In this document: positions 25,205 through 35,134 of the stretch, piece after piece
Position numbering within the stretch: the stretch's first letter is position 1
Layout of the letters: the number at the start of each line of letters is the position of its first letter
DNA from: Saururus chinensis
Taxonomy: Eukaryota; Streptophyta; Magnoliopsida; Piperales; Saururaceae
NCBI GenBank assembly: GCA_035235625.1
Contig: CP141140.1
Coordinates: forward strand, 49,657,351-49,721,350
Direction of reading: 5' to 3'
Length of the DNA: 64,000 nt
Program-made: the position numbers and the translations under genes
The notes under the pieces: generated by a model
Told to the model about the DNA's origin: nothing
Seen by the model: the letters and a program-made list of their open reading frames with translations, nothing else
The model's database searches: none

Positions 25205-26912
25205 AATTGAATTATAAGCAAAGTTAATGATAGCGTTGTGAGTTTGAGACCTAAGGGTTTTGATGGATTAAGTTTTGTATTTGAGCTAGCCGATAATGAG
25301 TCAGCTGAGTATTTCTCATGTCTTATTTATCCTACGGGATATTGTTTGTGTGTTGTATTGAGCCATAGACGTTTGATGCTTTGTTGAGACCGATGTATGT
25401 TTTCGATTTGGTCTATGTGCTGTATTAAGCCTAGACGTCTGATGCTCTGTTGAGAGCGATGTATATTTTTTATTAAGCTCAGATGTTTGATGCTCTATTG
25501 AAAGCGTTGTGTGATTCTTCCCAAAATTGACACTATATGTTTCTTGCCCAAGAGTGGCGATGTATAATTCTGCCCAAGAGTGGCACTGGCACTATAAGAC
25601 CTCTAAAGTGTTAGCAATTGTATGACCCCTTATGTGTGGGTGTTTATGTTTGTGTGCTCAGGTAAGTAGGATCATAGAACTACTCTTACCTGTTTGATCC
25701 TATGCCTCATGAGCATTGGTGTGCCTTGCCTTTAAAAAAGTCCATGGCATCTAGTCACTCCCCGGAGGTTAAAGTGATGCCCCAGTAGCATTCCTTTCTA
25801 TTTCGACGACGTTGGAGCTTATTAGTTGTATTGAGCTTCAATGGTCAATAATATGTGTACGACTGTATGAGTGCGTATGTATGTTTTTGAGTAAGTATAA
25901 GTTTCTGAGTAAGACTGTAAAAGTATGATTCGGAGTAAGACTCTAAGAGTATGATTTTGAACACAACTATAAGAGTATGATTATGAGCACAACTATAAGA
26001 GTATGATTCTGAGCAAGACTATAAGAGTATGATTCTGAGCAAGACTGTAAGCATATGTTTACGAATAAGATTATACGAATAAAGTCATATGAGTAAGATT
26101 ATACGAGTAAGGTCATATAAGTAAGATTGTACGAGCAAGGTCATACAAATATGTGTGGGTTGCATGAGTAAGCATACAATTATACAAGTAAGTTTGTAAG
26201 ACTCTGATTAAGAGTATACGTGTAAGATTGGTTTAATGGTATGTATTTGGCATGATTATATGCGTATGTGCATAATTATTATATGTCTGCCTGCTTTATG
26301 TTTGAGTTGTATGAACGCATCTATGTATGAACTTACTGAGTTCACTGTTTAGAACTCCCCTATTGGGTATATTTCCTATTGAGTATGAAAATACTCATTA
26401 CCATATTTTTTAGCCCCGATGTTCGGGAGGCTTTTGCAGGTTTGTGACAAAGAGCTCCTGAAAACGGATGCTCATTTCTGTGGTGGATTGATTTCTGTTG
26501 ACTCAGGTATATCTTTGACTCACTATGAGTATTATTTGTGCCACGATCTTTTGTATTGGGTGAGATGAGAATTACAATGTTTATGCTTTTGGGACTTGTA
26601 ATTTGGATTAAATTGTAGACTGTTATGAGACTTGTACTCAGGTATGCCTGAGAGATATTTGTATTTAAATTCTATGATCATAACAATTTATTCATACATT
26701 TGTTTTCAAGTAGAGCTTGAGGATGTTTGGTTTGGTCGTACGATGTTTGAAGGAGTTAAAAATTTATCTAGGAAAAACTGATGTGTAATGTTTAAAATTA
26801 TAAAATTATTTTTCACAGGTTTTGTATTCGTCATTTTTCCCGATTTACAACTGTTATATTGCAAAAAAAAATTATGAATTTTTAAAAAAATGTGATAAAC
26901 AATCTTGGGCGT
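25205..26912 (+). mobile_element. Truncated LTR of the same family as the 7475-12394 solo LTR
   Basis: It aligns from 'aattataagcaaagttaatgatagcgttgtgag' (matching about 10486) to the terminus 'ttgggcgttaat' (matching 12394). All repeat blocks are in the same order but have fewer units. The left 3 kb of the LTR, including the whole GC-rich block, is absent. The opposite-strand gypsy pol debris abuts it at about 25200, which marks a breakpoint. Confidence 0.85.
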
Positions 26913-27439
26913 TAATAAATTTAGATCCACCCACTCATCCTGTAATACATACATGTGACATATACAACAGAAGTGTAGAATGTAGTATCTAATAATTGAA
27001 TGCGGGCTATGAAGAGTAGGGCAATGAAAGAATATTGTGACATATTGTCATTAAAGTTGCATGAAAGTATACTTTAATTTTTTTGTATTTTGGTGATATT
27101 ATGACAAATGTATGTATGGTACTCACTGATTTAATTTTATGTCTTGTTATACCTTTAAGAGAAGTATTATAATAATATTTTAATAATCCTTATCTTTATT
27201 TTGTATATTATAGGTTTTATAACTATTTGAGTATGTATCTAGAATATTATGGGTGAGTACCTATATTGATATGAGCATTCATACCAATACCACCTTCTAT
27301 GACGATGACACAACGAAAAATCAATCCCTAACACTTAGCTATCATGTTGCGGCCTCTTATTAAGGGGTTGTATGTGTATGAATTTATGTAAGATTCAGTT
27401 GATTCTATCTCAATTCAAGCTTCAATTATTAGAATCCTG
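26913..27439. other. Intergenic, nothing recognised
   Basis: AT-rich sequence with no open frame of interest and no repeat boundary that I can define. Confidence 0.4.
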
Positions 27440-27775
27440 TTTGTGTGTAGAAGCTGGGCAGAATTACGAATTTAGCCCTAAAGTTGATTCAAGCCGTTTC
27501 GAGCCTAAATCATTAGGGTGATTCAGTATTTCTGTCTCCTAGTCCCCGTTTTAAAAATTATAGATTTTATTATTTTTCAGTGATTATCTCTTATATCGAT
27601 TTGAGCCTCAAGAAATGTGTTATATACCTTTGTGAGATATTTATTTGATAGAGCTGAAATTTAGAAGCGTAATGGTATAAAAAATGTGCATATCTAAGTT
27701 TAGGAGAGAGTTATATTAATTTAAAGTTTTAAAAATAAAATTTGATATAACATTTAAATTTATTATAAAAAAATT
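27440..27775 (+). repeat. Diverged copy of the 34618-35110 MITE family
   Basis: It shares a run of blocks with 34715-35045 in the same order: aatttag, aagttgattcaagccgtttc(g/a)agcct, cctagtc, gttttaaaaattata, gattatctt, and the closing atattaatttaaa. Its outer ends are not recognisable. Confidence 0.65.
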
Positions 27776-28079
27776 TATTACTAAATGTAATTCACATTAA
27801 GTGCTAAATTTTTAAAATTAATTTTAAAAAATTCTAATTATATTTCTAAAAATTTAACACTCAAACCCCTAAGTCTGCCCAATCTTACTCCTTCTAACAA
27901 AGATAATGATATTTCTACAACAAAGTATACAAAAAATTCACAAAGAGTTTAATTAGACTTTTCAAATAGACCCCACACAAAATTCACGGGCTCATTTCTC
28001 TGTGCCAGTCAAAATTCATGTGCTGAGTTTTTACACGAGATTTTAATACTGACTCCTCTTCCCGGCACTAGGCAGTAAA

Positions 28080-28600
28080 CGGCAGCCACTGGACCATGGC
28101 GCTAGCCGCCGGTGGGAAACCTCCTGCAGATAAGCCGCAAAAGGGCAAGACACGCTCTCGATTAGCCTACCCCGTCGATCCCTGTCACCCTCCTGATCTC
28201 CACCTTCCCGTTCGACCCGCCCAGCCCTCGGGTGCTCTTCACCAACACGTTTCACCCCAGCACCTGCACTGCGAAGTCGATCATGTCCTCCGCCAAGGCC
28301 ACGTACCACTTTGTCTCCCCGCAGCTGGGAGTCCGCTCACACTCCTCCAACGTCCTCCCCCACCATCTCCGCCATGGTCGAGTTCTCGTCCGCCCCGAAC
28401 ACCCACAATAGCTCCCCCATTAGGGCGGCGCTCGAGAATGGGAACCTCCTCGCAATAGACCACGGCAGGAACGATCGCGCGTGCTGGCATCTTGTCCGAG
28501 ATGTTCGGCATTTTCATCGCGTTGCCTTGCTTCAACGTCGACTCCCTGAATAACTTGCCCTCCTCCACCACCTACCTCCTGTTCGCCGGACTGTTCACTC
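28080..28600 (-). pseudogene. BURP-domain (PG1beta-like) pseudogene
   Basis: Read on the minus strand, the start is VEEGKLFRESTLKQG and ISDKMPARA, the entry to the BURP domain in polygalacturonase beta-subunit-like proteins. Frame changes then lead to FSSAALMGELLWVFGADENS, next TLEECERTPSCGETK and EDMIDFAVQVLG, and, past a TGA at 28254-28252, STRGLGGSNGKVEI. The conserved Cys pair of CERTPSC is visible. The C-terminal CH repeats of BURP domains are missing: the sequence degrades after VSCPF near 28110. The N-terminal part before the domain is not recognisable. BURP proteins are secreted cell-wall proteins. At least two frameshifts and one stop make this copy dead. Confidence 0.8.
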
Positions 28601-29477
28601 TTGACTTGGCACCTGCAACTGCATTTATACGCTCGGGGTGGTTTTTTCTTCGTACTGGGAAAAGGAGATAGGCCATCAAGGTTTTCCTTTCCACCCAAGG
28701 AAGAAGAGGTCGAAGGTATTAGCCTCTCGATTCTGAGTTTTTGGCTTCAATGGAACAAAGTAACAGTGCGAAGCAACAGCTACCCTTGTAACGGTTTAAA
28801 TTGAGGGCAATGAAGCAATTAATATGGTACAGTGTTTTTTTTCTGTCCTATTAAAATAGAACGGAGGGAGTATTAAAATATCATTTTCCATCCAACGGGG
28901 AATCTTCCTAACAGGAAAAACAACGAGGAAAAAAGATTTTTTAATAATAAATACGAGGAACGTTATAGGAAGCAACCGAACTCGAGTCTACTTTCCTGCT
29001 TGGACTTTTGGGTTATCGATCTGATTAATTCGAAGCTTTTGGAGTGATGATGAATAAAGAGAAGAAAGGACAGATCCAGAACGTAAACGAGAGATACATG
29101 TCCAGAAAAGCTTTGAGAGTTGAGATAAGCTTTTGGAAATATTGAGTCTAATGTTGCGGTCGGAGGGCAGCTTTTCCTCTACTGCAACCCGAAAGAGAAA
29201 GAGGAGGGAGACGGACAAAGGCGACAGAGGGGCCTTCCACAGGTGGGTCGTGGGTGGATATCTCTTTCCTTTTCGTCCCCCTTGACTCTACAAGTACAAA
29301 CCGCGTTGATTTTGCTTTTCCATTGAGCCAAGGCGGCGCAATTGGAAATTTCGCGGCAAGTGTTCGCATTCTGATTAGAAGGATCACGGAAGAACAACTA
29401 AATTTCCTTTTCACGCTTCTTCAAGACTGGGTCGTATTCATTAGCACCATTTGCTTTGCAATGGTTTCCAGAGAGCC
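28601..29477. other. Spacer between the BURP pseudogene and the DUF4283 gene
   Basis: It holds the 5' flank of the BURP remnant and the probable promoter and leader of the plus-strand gene. Small frames on both strands (29148-29414) have no recognised domain. No clear TATA box could be assigned. Confidence 0.4.
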
Positions 29478-31076
29478 ATGGCTATGAACTTAACTAGCAG
29501 AATCGCAAATCAATCCACTATATACCACGCACAGAGTCTTGGCCTTGAGGTTGCAGGCCTCCCGCGCTCGCCAAAGGCGAATAAAGATGGCAGATCTTCC
29601 ACAAAGGCGTGGGTGCTTCGGTCCTTCTATTCTGCATCCAAAATTGCTACCAAGAATCCAGCTCCTGCAGCTAAACCTGCTTTTGATTATGTTAAGATCC
29701 AAAGCCCAAAGAAAGTTTCTGCTGCCCCCACTACTGAACATTCTGATGCCAAAGCCACTGCATTTGAGAAATCGCCTGCAAGGAAGGTTCCAAGTCATGA
29801 AAGTGAACCTGTTGTCTTCCTTGAACAGTCTGATATTGACGCAGCCTCTAAGAAGTTCGAATTTTCTCTTGTTGGGAAGTTTCCTCGCCGTAGGCCGAGC
29901 TTGGAGCTGATCAGAGCATGGGTTGGCAGGGAATGGAAACTGAAGGGCCTTTGGTCAATCACATTGCTGGATAGCAAGCATGTCCTTGTTAGACTGGATA
30001 ATGAAGCAGATATGATTTGCGTTTGGCTGAGGAGCCGATGGTTCATTGACGGGCATCTGATGAGGGTGTTTAAGTGGACTCCTAGTTTCCGAACTTCGGA
30101 TGCTGAGGAGCCATCACTGGCCGCTGTCTGGATTTCATTCCCTCTGCTTCCCGTGGCCTTCTTTGAAAAGGATCTTTTGCACTCCATTGCGTCGGTTGTT
30201 GGGAGAGTTGTTTGTACAGATGGTCCAACAAAGAATTTGTCCAGAACAAATGTGGCCAGAGTCTGTGTGGAGGTTGATCTTCTTAAAGAGCTTCCTCGCA
30301 AAGTTAGGATTGTTGTTGGAGAGGCAGAATTTTTACAAGATATCAGCTATGAAAAATTGCCGTTCTACTGTGCTAGTTGCAGGAGGCTTGGGCACTCGAC
30401 AAGCATTTGCAAGTTTAACAAGGCTGGTGCCGAAGCAGACATGTTCGTAGAGGATGTGGTGAATGTTGGTTCTCATCTAGAAAAACCAAATGCAGAAACT
30501 AAAAGGCAAGATTGTCTCGAAGAGCATGTCAGTGAAAAGAAATTATATCAAACCTGTCCTGTTTTCAGATGTGTGGATGTGAATAATAATTCGATAACCA
30601 AGAGTTCATCCCAGCATGCAGTAAACCTGTGCATGATTGGGGAGTCAAGTAAGAATAGAAGCAGGGTAGAAGTTGAACTGACCACAGGTGAACGGAATTT
30701 CTTACCTAGTAGGCCAAACAAAAAACCCAAAAACAGTAACACTTTAGCCAGAAACGGCTCTAGAACTCAAGGAATAGATGAACAAAGCAGCACACATGTG
30801 CTTGACAAAGCTGACAGCTTGCAGTTCAGTGTATGCCATCATCTAGATTCTAAACTGGATCTTAAGGAGAAAACTATAATGGAAGAAGAAGGAGATGATG
30901 ATGACAATGATGAAGTGAGTGGAGACCATGATCGAAAAGAAAATCAAAGGTACCAGGAGGATAGGCAGACACAGGTATATGGTGCTACCGAAAACAACAG
31001 TCGTTTCAAATTCTCGGTAAAGCCGTCACCGTCAAGCAGGTGTGCTGGTTATGATTATCCAAATTTCTTTAAGTAG
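29478..31076 (+). CDS. DUF4283 / CCHC zinc-knuckle protein (LINE ORF1-derived, possibly domesticated)
   Basis: A single uninterrupted frame of 532 residues. I chose the ATG at 29478; a second ATG lies two codons on. Residues 1-125 are basic and low-complexity. About 127-275 form a DUF4283-type domain (FEFSLVGKFPRRRPS, WLRSRWFIDGHLMRVFKWTP, WISFPLLPVAFF). Next is a zinc knuckle, CASCRRLGHSTSIC, with ligands at about 298, 301, 306 and 311 (CX2CX4HX4C). The tail is hydrophilic, with an acidic run (EEEGDDDDNDE) near residue 475. In plant L1-type LINEs this pair of domains forms ORF1, an RNA-binding gag-like protein. Here no endonuclease or RT frame follows, and no poly-A tail is seen before the next gene 510 bp downstream. 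LINE copies usually lose 5' sequence, so an intact ORF1 without ORF2 hints at host use. That is inference; a relic is the alternative. Confidence 0.8.
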   Translation: MAMNLTSRIANQSTIYHAQSLGLEVAGLPRSPKANKDGRSSTKAWVLRSFYSASKIATKNPAPAAKPAFDYVKIQSPKKVSAAPTTEHSDAKATAFEKSPARKVPSHESEPVVFLEQSDIDAASKKFEFSLVGKFPRRRPSLELIRAWVGREWKLKGLWSITLLDSKHVLVRLDNEADMICVWLRSRWFIDGHLMRVFKWTPSFRTSDAEEPSLAAVWISFPLLPVAFFEKDLLHSIASVVGRVVCTDGPTKNLSRTNVARVCVEVDLLKELPRKVRIVVGEAEFLQDISYEKLPFYCASCRRLGHSTSICKFNKAGAEADMFVEDVVNVGSHLEKPNAETKRQDCLEEHVSEKKLYQTCPVFRCVDVNNNSITKSSSQHAVNLCMIGESSKNRSRVEVELTTGERNFLPSRPNKKPKNSNTLARNGSRTQGIDEQSSTHVLDKADSLQFSVCHHLDSKLDLKEKTIMEEEGDDDDNDEVSGDHDRKENQRYQEDRQTQVYGATENNSRFKFSVKPSPSSRCAGYDYPNFFK

Positions 31077-31585
31077 TTGCTTCATCTGGATGTTAATGTT
31101 GTTAGAAATCACTTGTTGTGGTTACACACCCAACGCAGCATCATAATTCACACACAATAATCGTTTTTGCCTTTCAAATGATTTAATACACTCTTTGGAG
31201 TAATAAGCAGTTTGAAAAAAAATCAGTTAATTAAAAATGGGATGAAAGTAGGTTTTTGAAAACTAGACGTGTCATAGAAATTTGGATAACAAATCAGTCA
31301 ATCTTCTTGGCGTAGTAGATCTTATTAGCAGTGATCGAACAGCTCTGTAATTGTAATTGACCATTTTATGTAGTTGTTTGAACATTTCTTCGTTTGTATG
31401 ATATATTCTTCTTTTACTGATTATGTCACTGGCTAAGCTTTCTTTTTTAATGTTTTTGCATTTTCTTTGTGGGTAGACTAATTAGGATTAGTTCTTGCTG
31501 GTTTTTAATATGGGGAATGAAATGATACCTCTATATTCTAAAAAGTGTTGAAGAAGCATTTCTGATTTTACTTTCACCCTTACAG
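31077..31585. other. Spacer, or intron, upstream of the SERK-like kinase exons
   Basis: AT-rich DNA ending in a pyrimidine stretch and acceptor (ttcacccttacag) at 31585. No LRR or transmembrane exon can be read in it. Confidence 0.5.
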
Positions 31586-33206
31586 AAAGAAGTTTACCTT
31601 AGATAAGCCAATATTCTTTTGGAAAAGGAAGACAAAAGAAGTTTATATAGGTCGTCTCAAGGAATACTCTCTAAAAGAATTACGTGTTGCAACAAAGGAT
31701 TTCAGTAATGTAAACATATTGGGCAGAGGTGGATTTGGCAAAGTGTACAAAGGGCAGCTTCCTGATGGTTCATTGGTGGCAATAAAGAGACTGAGAGAAG
31801 AAAGGACTTCAGGCGGGCTGCAGATGTTTCAGACTGAGGTGGAAATGTGCAGCAAGGCTGTACACAGAAACATTCTCCAACTTCGTGGATTTTGTGTGAG
31901 CCGCAATGAACGGCTGCTTGTATATCCATACATGGCCAATGGGAGTGTTGCCACGCGTTTGAGAGGTAATTCTATGATCCCTCTCTCTCTCTCTCTCTCT
32001 CGTTTGTGTATTTGTGCTCACTAAAATTTTAAATGTTGTGTAAACTAGCTGAAGTTATGTTATATCTACCTACTGTTCCTTTTTTCAGAGCGTCCACCAA
32101 GTGAACCCCCACTTAGTTGGCCTGTGCGCAAGCGGATTGCACTTGGGTCGGCAAGAGGGCTCGCGTACTTGCATGGTCATTGCGACCCAAAGATTATCCA
32201 TCGTGATGTAAAAGCAGCAAATATATTATTGGATGAAAATTATGAGGCAGTTGTTGGTGACTTTGGCCTAGTTAAATTCATGAACATTGATGATTCTCAT
32301 GTGACAACTGCCGTCCGTGGAACCATTGGGCATATTGCCCCTGAATATCTCTCCACGGGGAAAGTTACCGAGAAGACAGATGTTTTTGGTTACGGGATCA
32401 TGCTTCTGGAACTCGTCACTGGACAAAGAGTATTTGACCTGGCCCGGCTTGCCAATGATGAGGATGTTTTGTTGCTTGACTGGGTATGTACCTTGAGCTC
32501 AACTATCTCTCTACACACACACATGCTAACAAACTATCATACCATAGCTAGGCTTCACCCCATAAGCAAGGGACTAGTGAGCACACACATACATCTAGGT
32601 AAGGGATGAGGTGTAGCTGAATCTTCTTTTGCCCCTTGTGGGGGCATATACCCAAGGGTGCCTCAGATGAAAAAACAGAGTACGGCTTCAAAAAACTGCA
32701 GCTATCAACAGGGACCTCAAAAATATGGGTTAAACATCATGTGAGTGCCAAAAGCATGGGCCTTATTTATGGGACTAAAATTGGACAACAGCTGCACTTG
32801 ATTGTCACCTGTATTGTGGCATAGTACCCTAAAAAGTAAAAAGATTAGAACCAACTTTGGTGGTGACGAGAATGGATTATGATCATACAGTCCTTGCGTT
32901 CTAAAAAGGATTAAATTTCTATCTACTTGGATTTACTTCGGTATCCTTGAGCCATATACGTGTTTAAATCATTATTTTCAGGTAAAATGGCTTTTCAAAG
33001 AGAAGAGAATGGACAAATTGGTAGATTCTGATTTACAAAGCAACTACGTGGAGGTTGAAGTAGAGCAACTCATTCTGGTAGCTCTTCTCTGCACTCAGGG
33101 TTCCCCCATGGATCGCCCAAAAATGTTAGAGGTGTTAAGGATGCTTGAAGAGGGCCAGATAATCCAGCAAAATGTTGAACTGCTTCTCACAGGAACCCCG
33201 GATTGA
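31586..33206 (+). CDS. SERK-like LRR receptor kinase, kinase exons only
   Basis: Three exons: 31586-31965, 32089-32483 and 32982-33206 (about 332 residues). The introns have GT-AG ends and the junction codons join cleanly (LR/ERPP and LLDW/VKW). Sequence is close to SERK/BAK1 kinases (LRR-RLK subfamily II): [11 protein letters not shown] loop at about 46-56, catalytic Lys at about 67, [10 protein letters not shown] (164-173), DFGLVK (184-189; SERKs have DFGLAK), activation-loop [20 protein letters not shown]. All catalytic residues are present. The first exon opens as SERK exon 9 does, after the transmembrane segment, with the acceptor kept, but the usual acidic juxtamembrane stretch is changed. 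No LRR, SPP or membrane exon lies upstream. The C-terminus stops after EVLRMLEEG with a short novel tail, so the usual SERK end is lost. It is a partial duplicate, possibly a cytosolic kinase or a pseudogene. Intron 1 holds a (CT)n run (31980-32001). Confidence 0.85.
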
Positions 33207-34617
33207 TTCTTGATTCCTCAGATGCTGAATTATCTGGCCCAAGATGACCTTAGTTACTGATGCAAAAGTAAAGAAAATACTTTTATTTGTTATTTTTTTC
33301 TAACGTGTTCTTTTTATTTACTTTACGTCCTTGTGCTTCTCAACTTTAAGCACAATTATGTATCTACAGTGAATTAATCATTTGTGCATATCAATATAAG
33401 AATATTTATGTGTCAATTATATGCTATTTCTTCTTACCAAAAAAAATGTATGTTATTTCTTCACTACTTGTAGCATTTGGGAATATGCCATCTGGACAGC
33501 TGACCATGTTCCTATGAAGCTGCTGTAGACAATGAAAGTAAGATTAATCATCTTGGCATTTCTTCCATTGATTCTGGCTTTTTGTGTTGTATTAACAGGA
33601 CATCACCTAATTAGTGAAATCAACACAAAGCTCTCATTTTTTTTCTCTAGAACTTCCGACTTGAAAAGCCCGTTCTAGCTCTTCTCTCATCCTTTTTTAA
33701 CTATTCCAATTTCAAAGCACAACACAGTTCATTTAAGTGCCAAAGGATTTAGTCTTTGGATGGATTATAGATGTATAATGATCCTACAAACAAGTATTTA
33801 TAGCGCTTTGATTATTATTTTTTAGGTGGGTAATCTATAGTGCTTTGAATGCTGTTATGCATTACCTGTCTAGCCTAACAGTTGCACGATTTTGATGAAG
33901 TCGTTGACATTCGGATCATTGTATATTTATGAAAAAGTTGATCTTGAGCGGCCGAAACATTGTCAGTGACATGTTAACAACAAAAATGACAGTTCCAAAA
34001 AAAAAAAAAAAAATTTATTGCACCCCTCATTCGAAGCGGGTCCTTTTATGAAATTCAGATTTTCTTGAAGCAATATAAATTGTGGCTAGCTAGTGATGCG
34101 AACTTTCAGTGTCAATTCTACTGGCGAACAACCAATTAACCAAAATGCGGTTGGACCACTTCAAATTTGCCACAAATGTCATGAACACAATCTCCTTCCA
34201 CTTAGGACTATACTCCATATGTAAACAAGAACAAACAACATAGAGGCTAATAAGGTGCAGACAAGTTTAAAGTGCAAACGACGCCAAAATCAGGTGAAAT
34301 TAGGTAGAAAGTCTGCATCAGGAATAATGAATTTAAACTAGTAGCAGTATAAGTGTTACAACATAAGGACATTCTTCTTGTTTCCTAACCATCTTCAGGG
34401 AAACCATCTGGTGATAACAAAACAAATACACCAATGCACCAGCGGCCATACCATGGTACATAGAGGATTAACATAGTACATGGTCACCAGTTTAATTTTT
34501 TTTTCAAAAAAGAAAATAAAGAAAAGATGACACTTGACCATACTAGCAAAACTACTTGTTGCCAAAAAAATATATTGGCAAGTCTACTAGAGCACCTGGC
34601 TCCACTCATGCCATTTA
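33207..34617. other. Intergenic, nothing recognised
   Basis: The 3' flank of the kinase gene, AT-rich. It has an A-run at 33998-34012 and scattered short frames only. No repeat boundary can be defined. Confidence 0.4.
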
Positions 34618-35110
34618 GGGGCTATTTGGGTACTGAATCATCCAAAGATTAGTTGATTTAACCTCAATTTAGGGTTGAATTTTTTTAATTCTATTTATGT
34701 GAAAAAAATATGAAGAATTAAAAATTTAGTACTGAAGTTAATTCAGGCCGTTTCAAGCCTGAGTCGGCCTGTATGACTAAATTACATCATATCGATTTAA
34801 TATCCTAGTCTTTGTTTTAAAAATTATATATTTTATTATTTTTAACGATTATCTTTCATATTAATTTAAACCTCAAAAAATATGCTATATAGGTAAAGCT
34901 CACTTTAAAAATTCAAAATTACATACTCTTGTAAGATCTTATTTGAAAAAGCTCAAATTTAAAAATATAATAGTACGAAAAATGTACATACATACATGTC
35001 CGAGTTCAAAAAGATAGAATTATATTAATTTAAAATTTTAAAAACGGGTTTAACATTGGTAATTTTTTTAAATTAATCTACAATTTAATTAATTTTGTAC
35101 CCAAGCGGTC
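34618..35110. mobile_element. PIF/Harbinger-like MITE (493 bp)
   Basis: The ends are imperfect inverted repeats: ggggctatttgggtac at the left, gtacccaagcggtc at the right. They are flanked by TTA on both sides (34615-34617 and 35111-35113), the target duplication of PIF/Harbinger elements. The interior is AT-rich with no coding capacity. A diverged relative is at 27440-27775. The right end is 24 bp from the stop codon of the F-box pseudogene. Confidence 0.65.
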
Positions 35111-35134
35111 TTAATCCGAGAAACCAAACTAACG

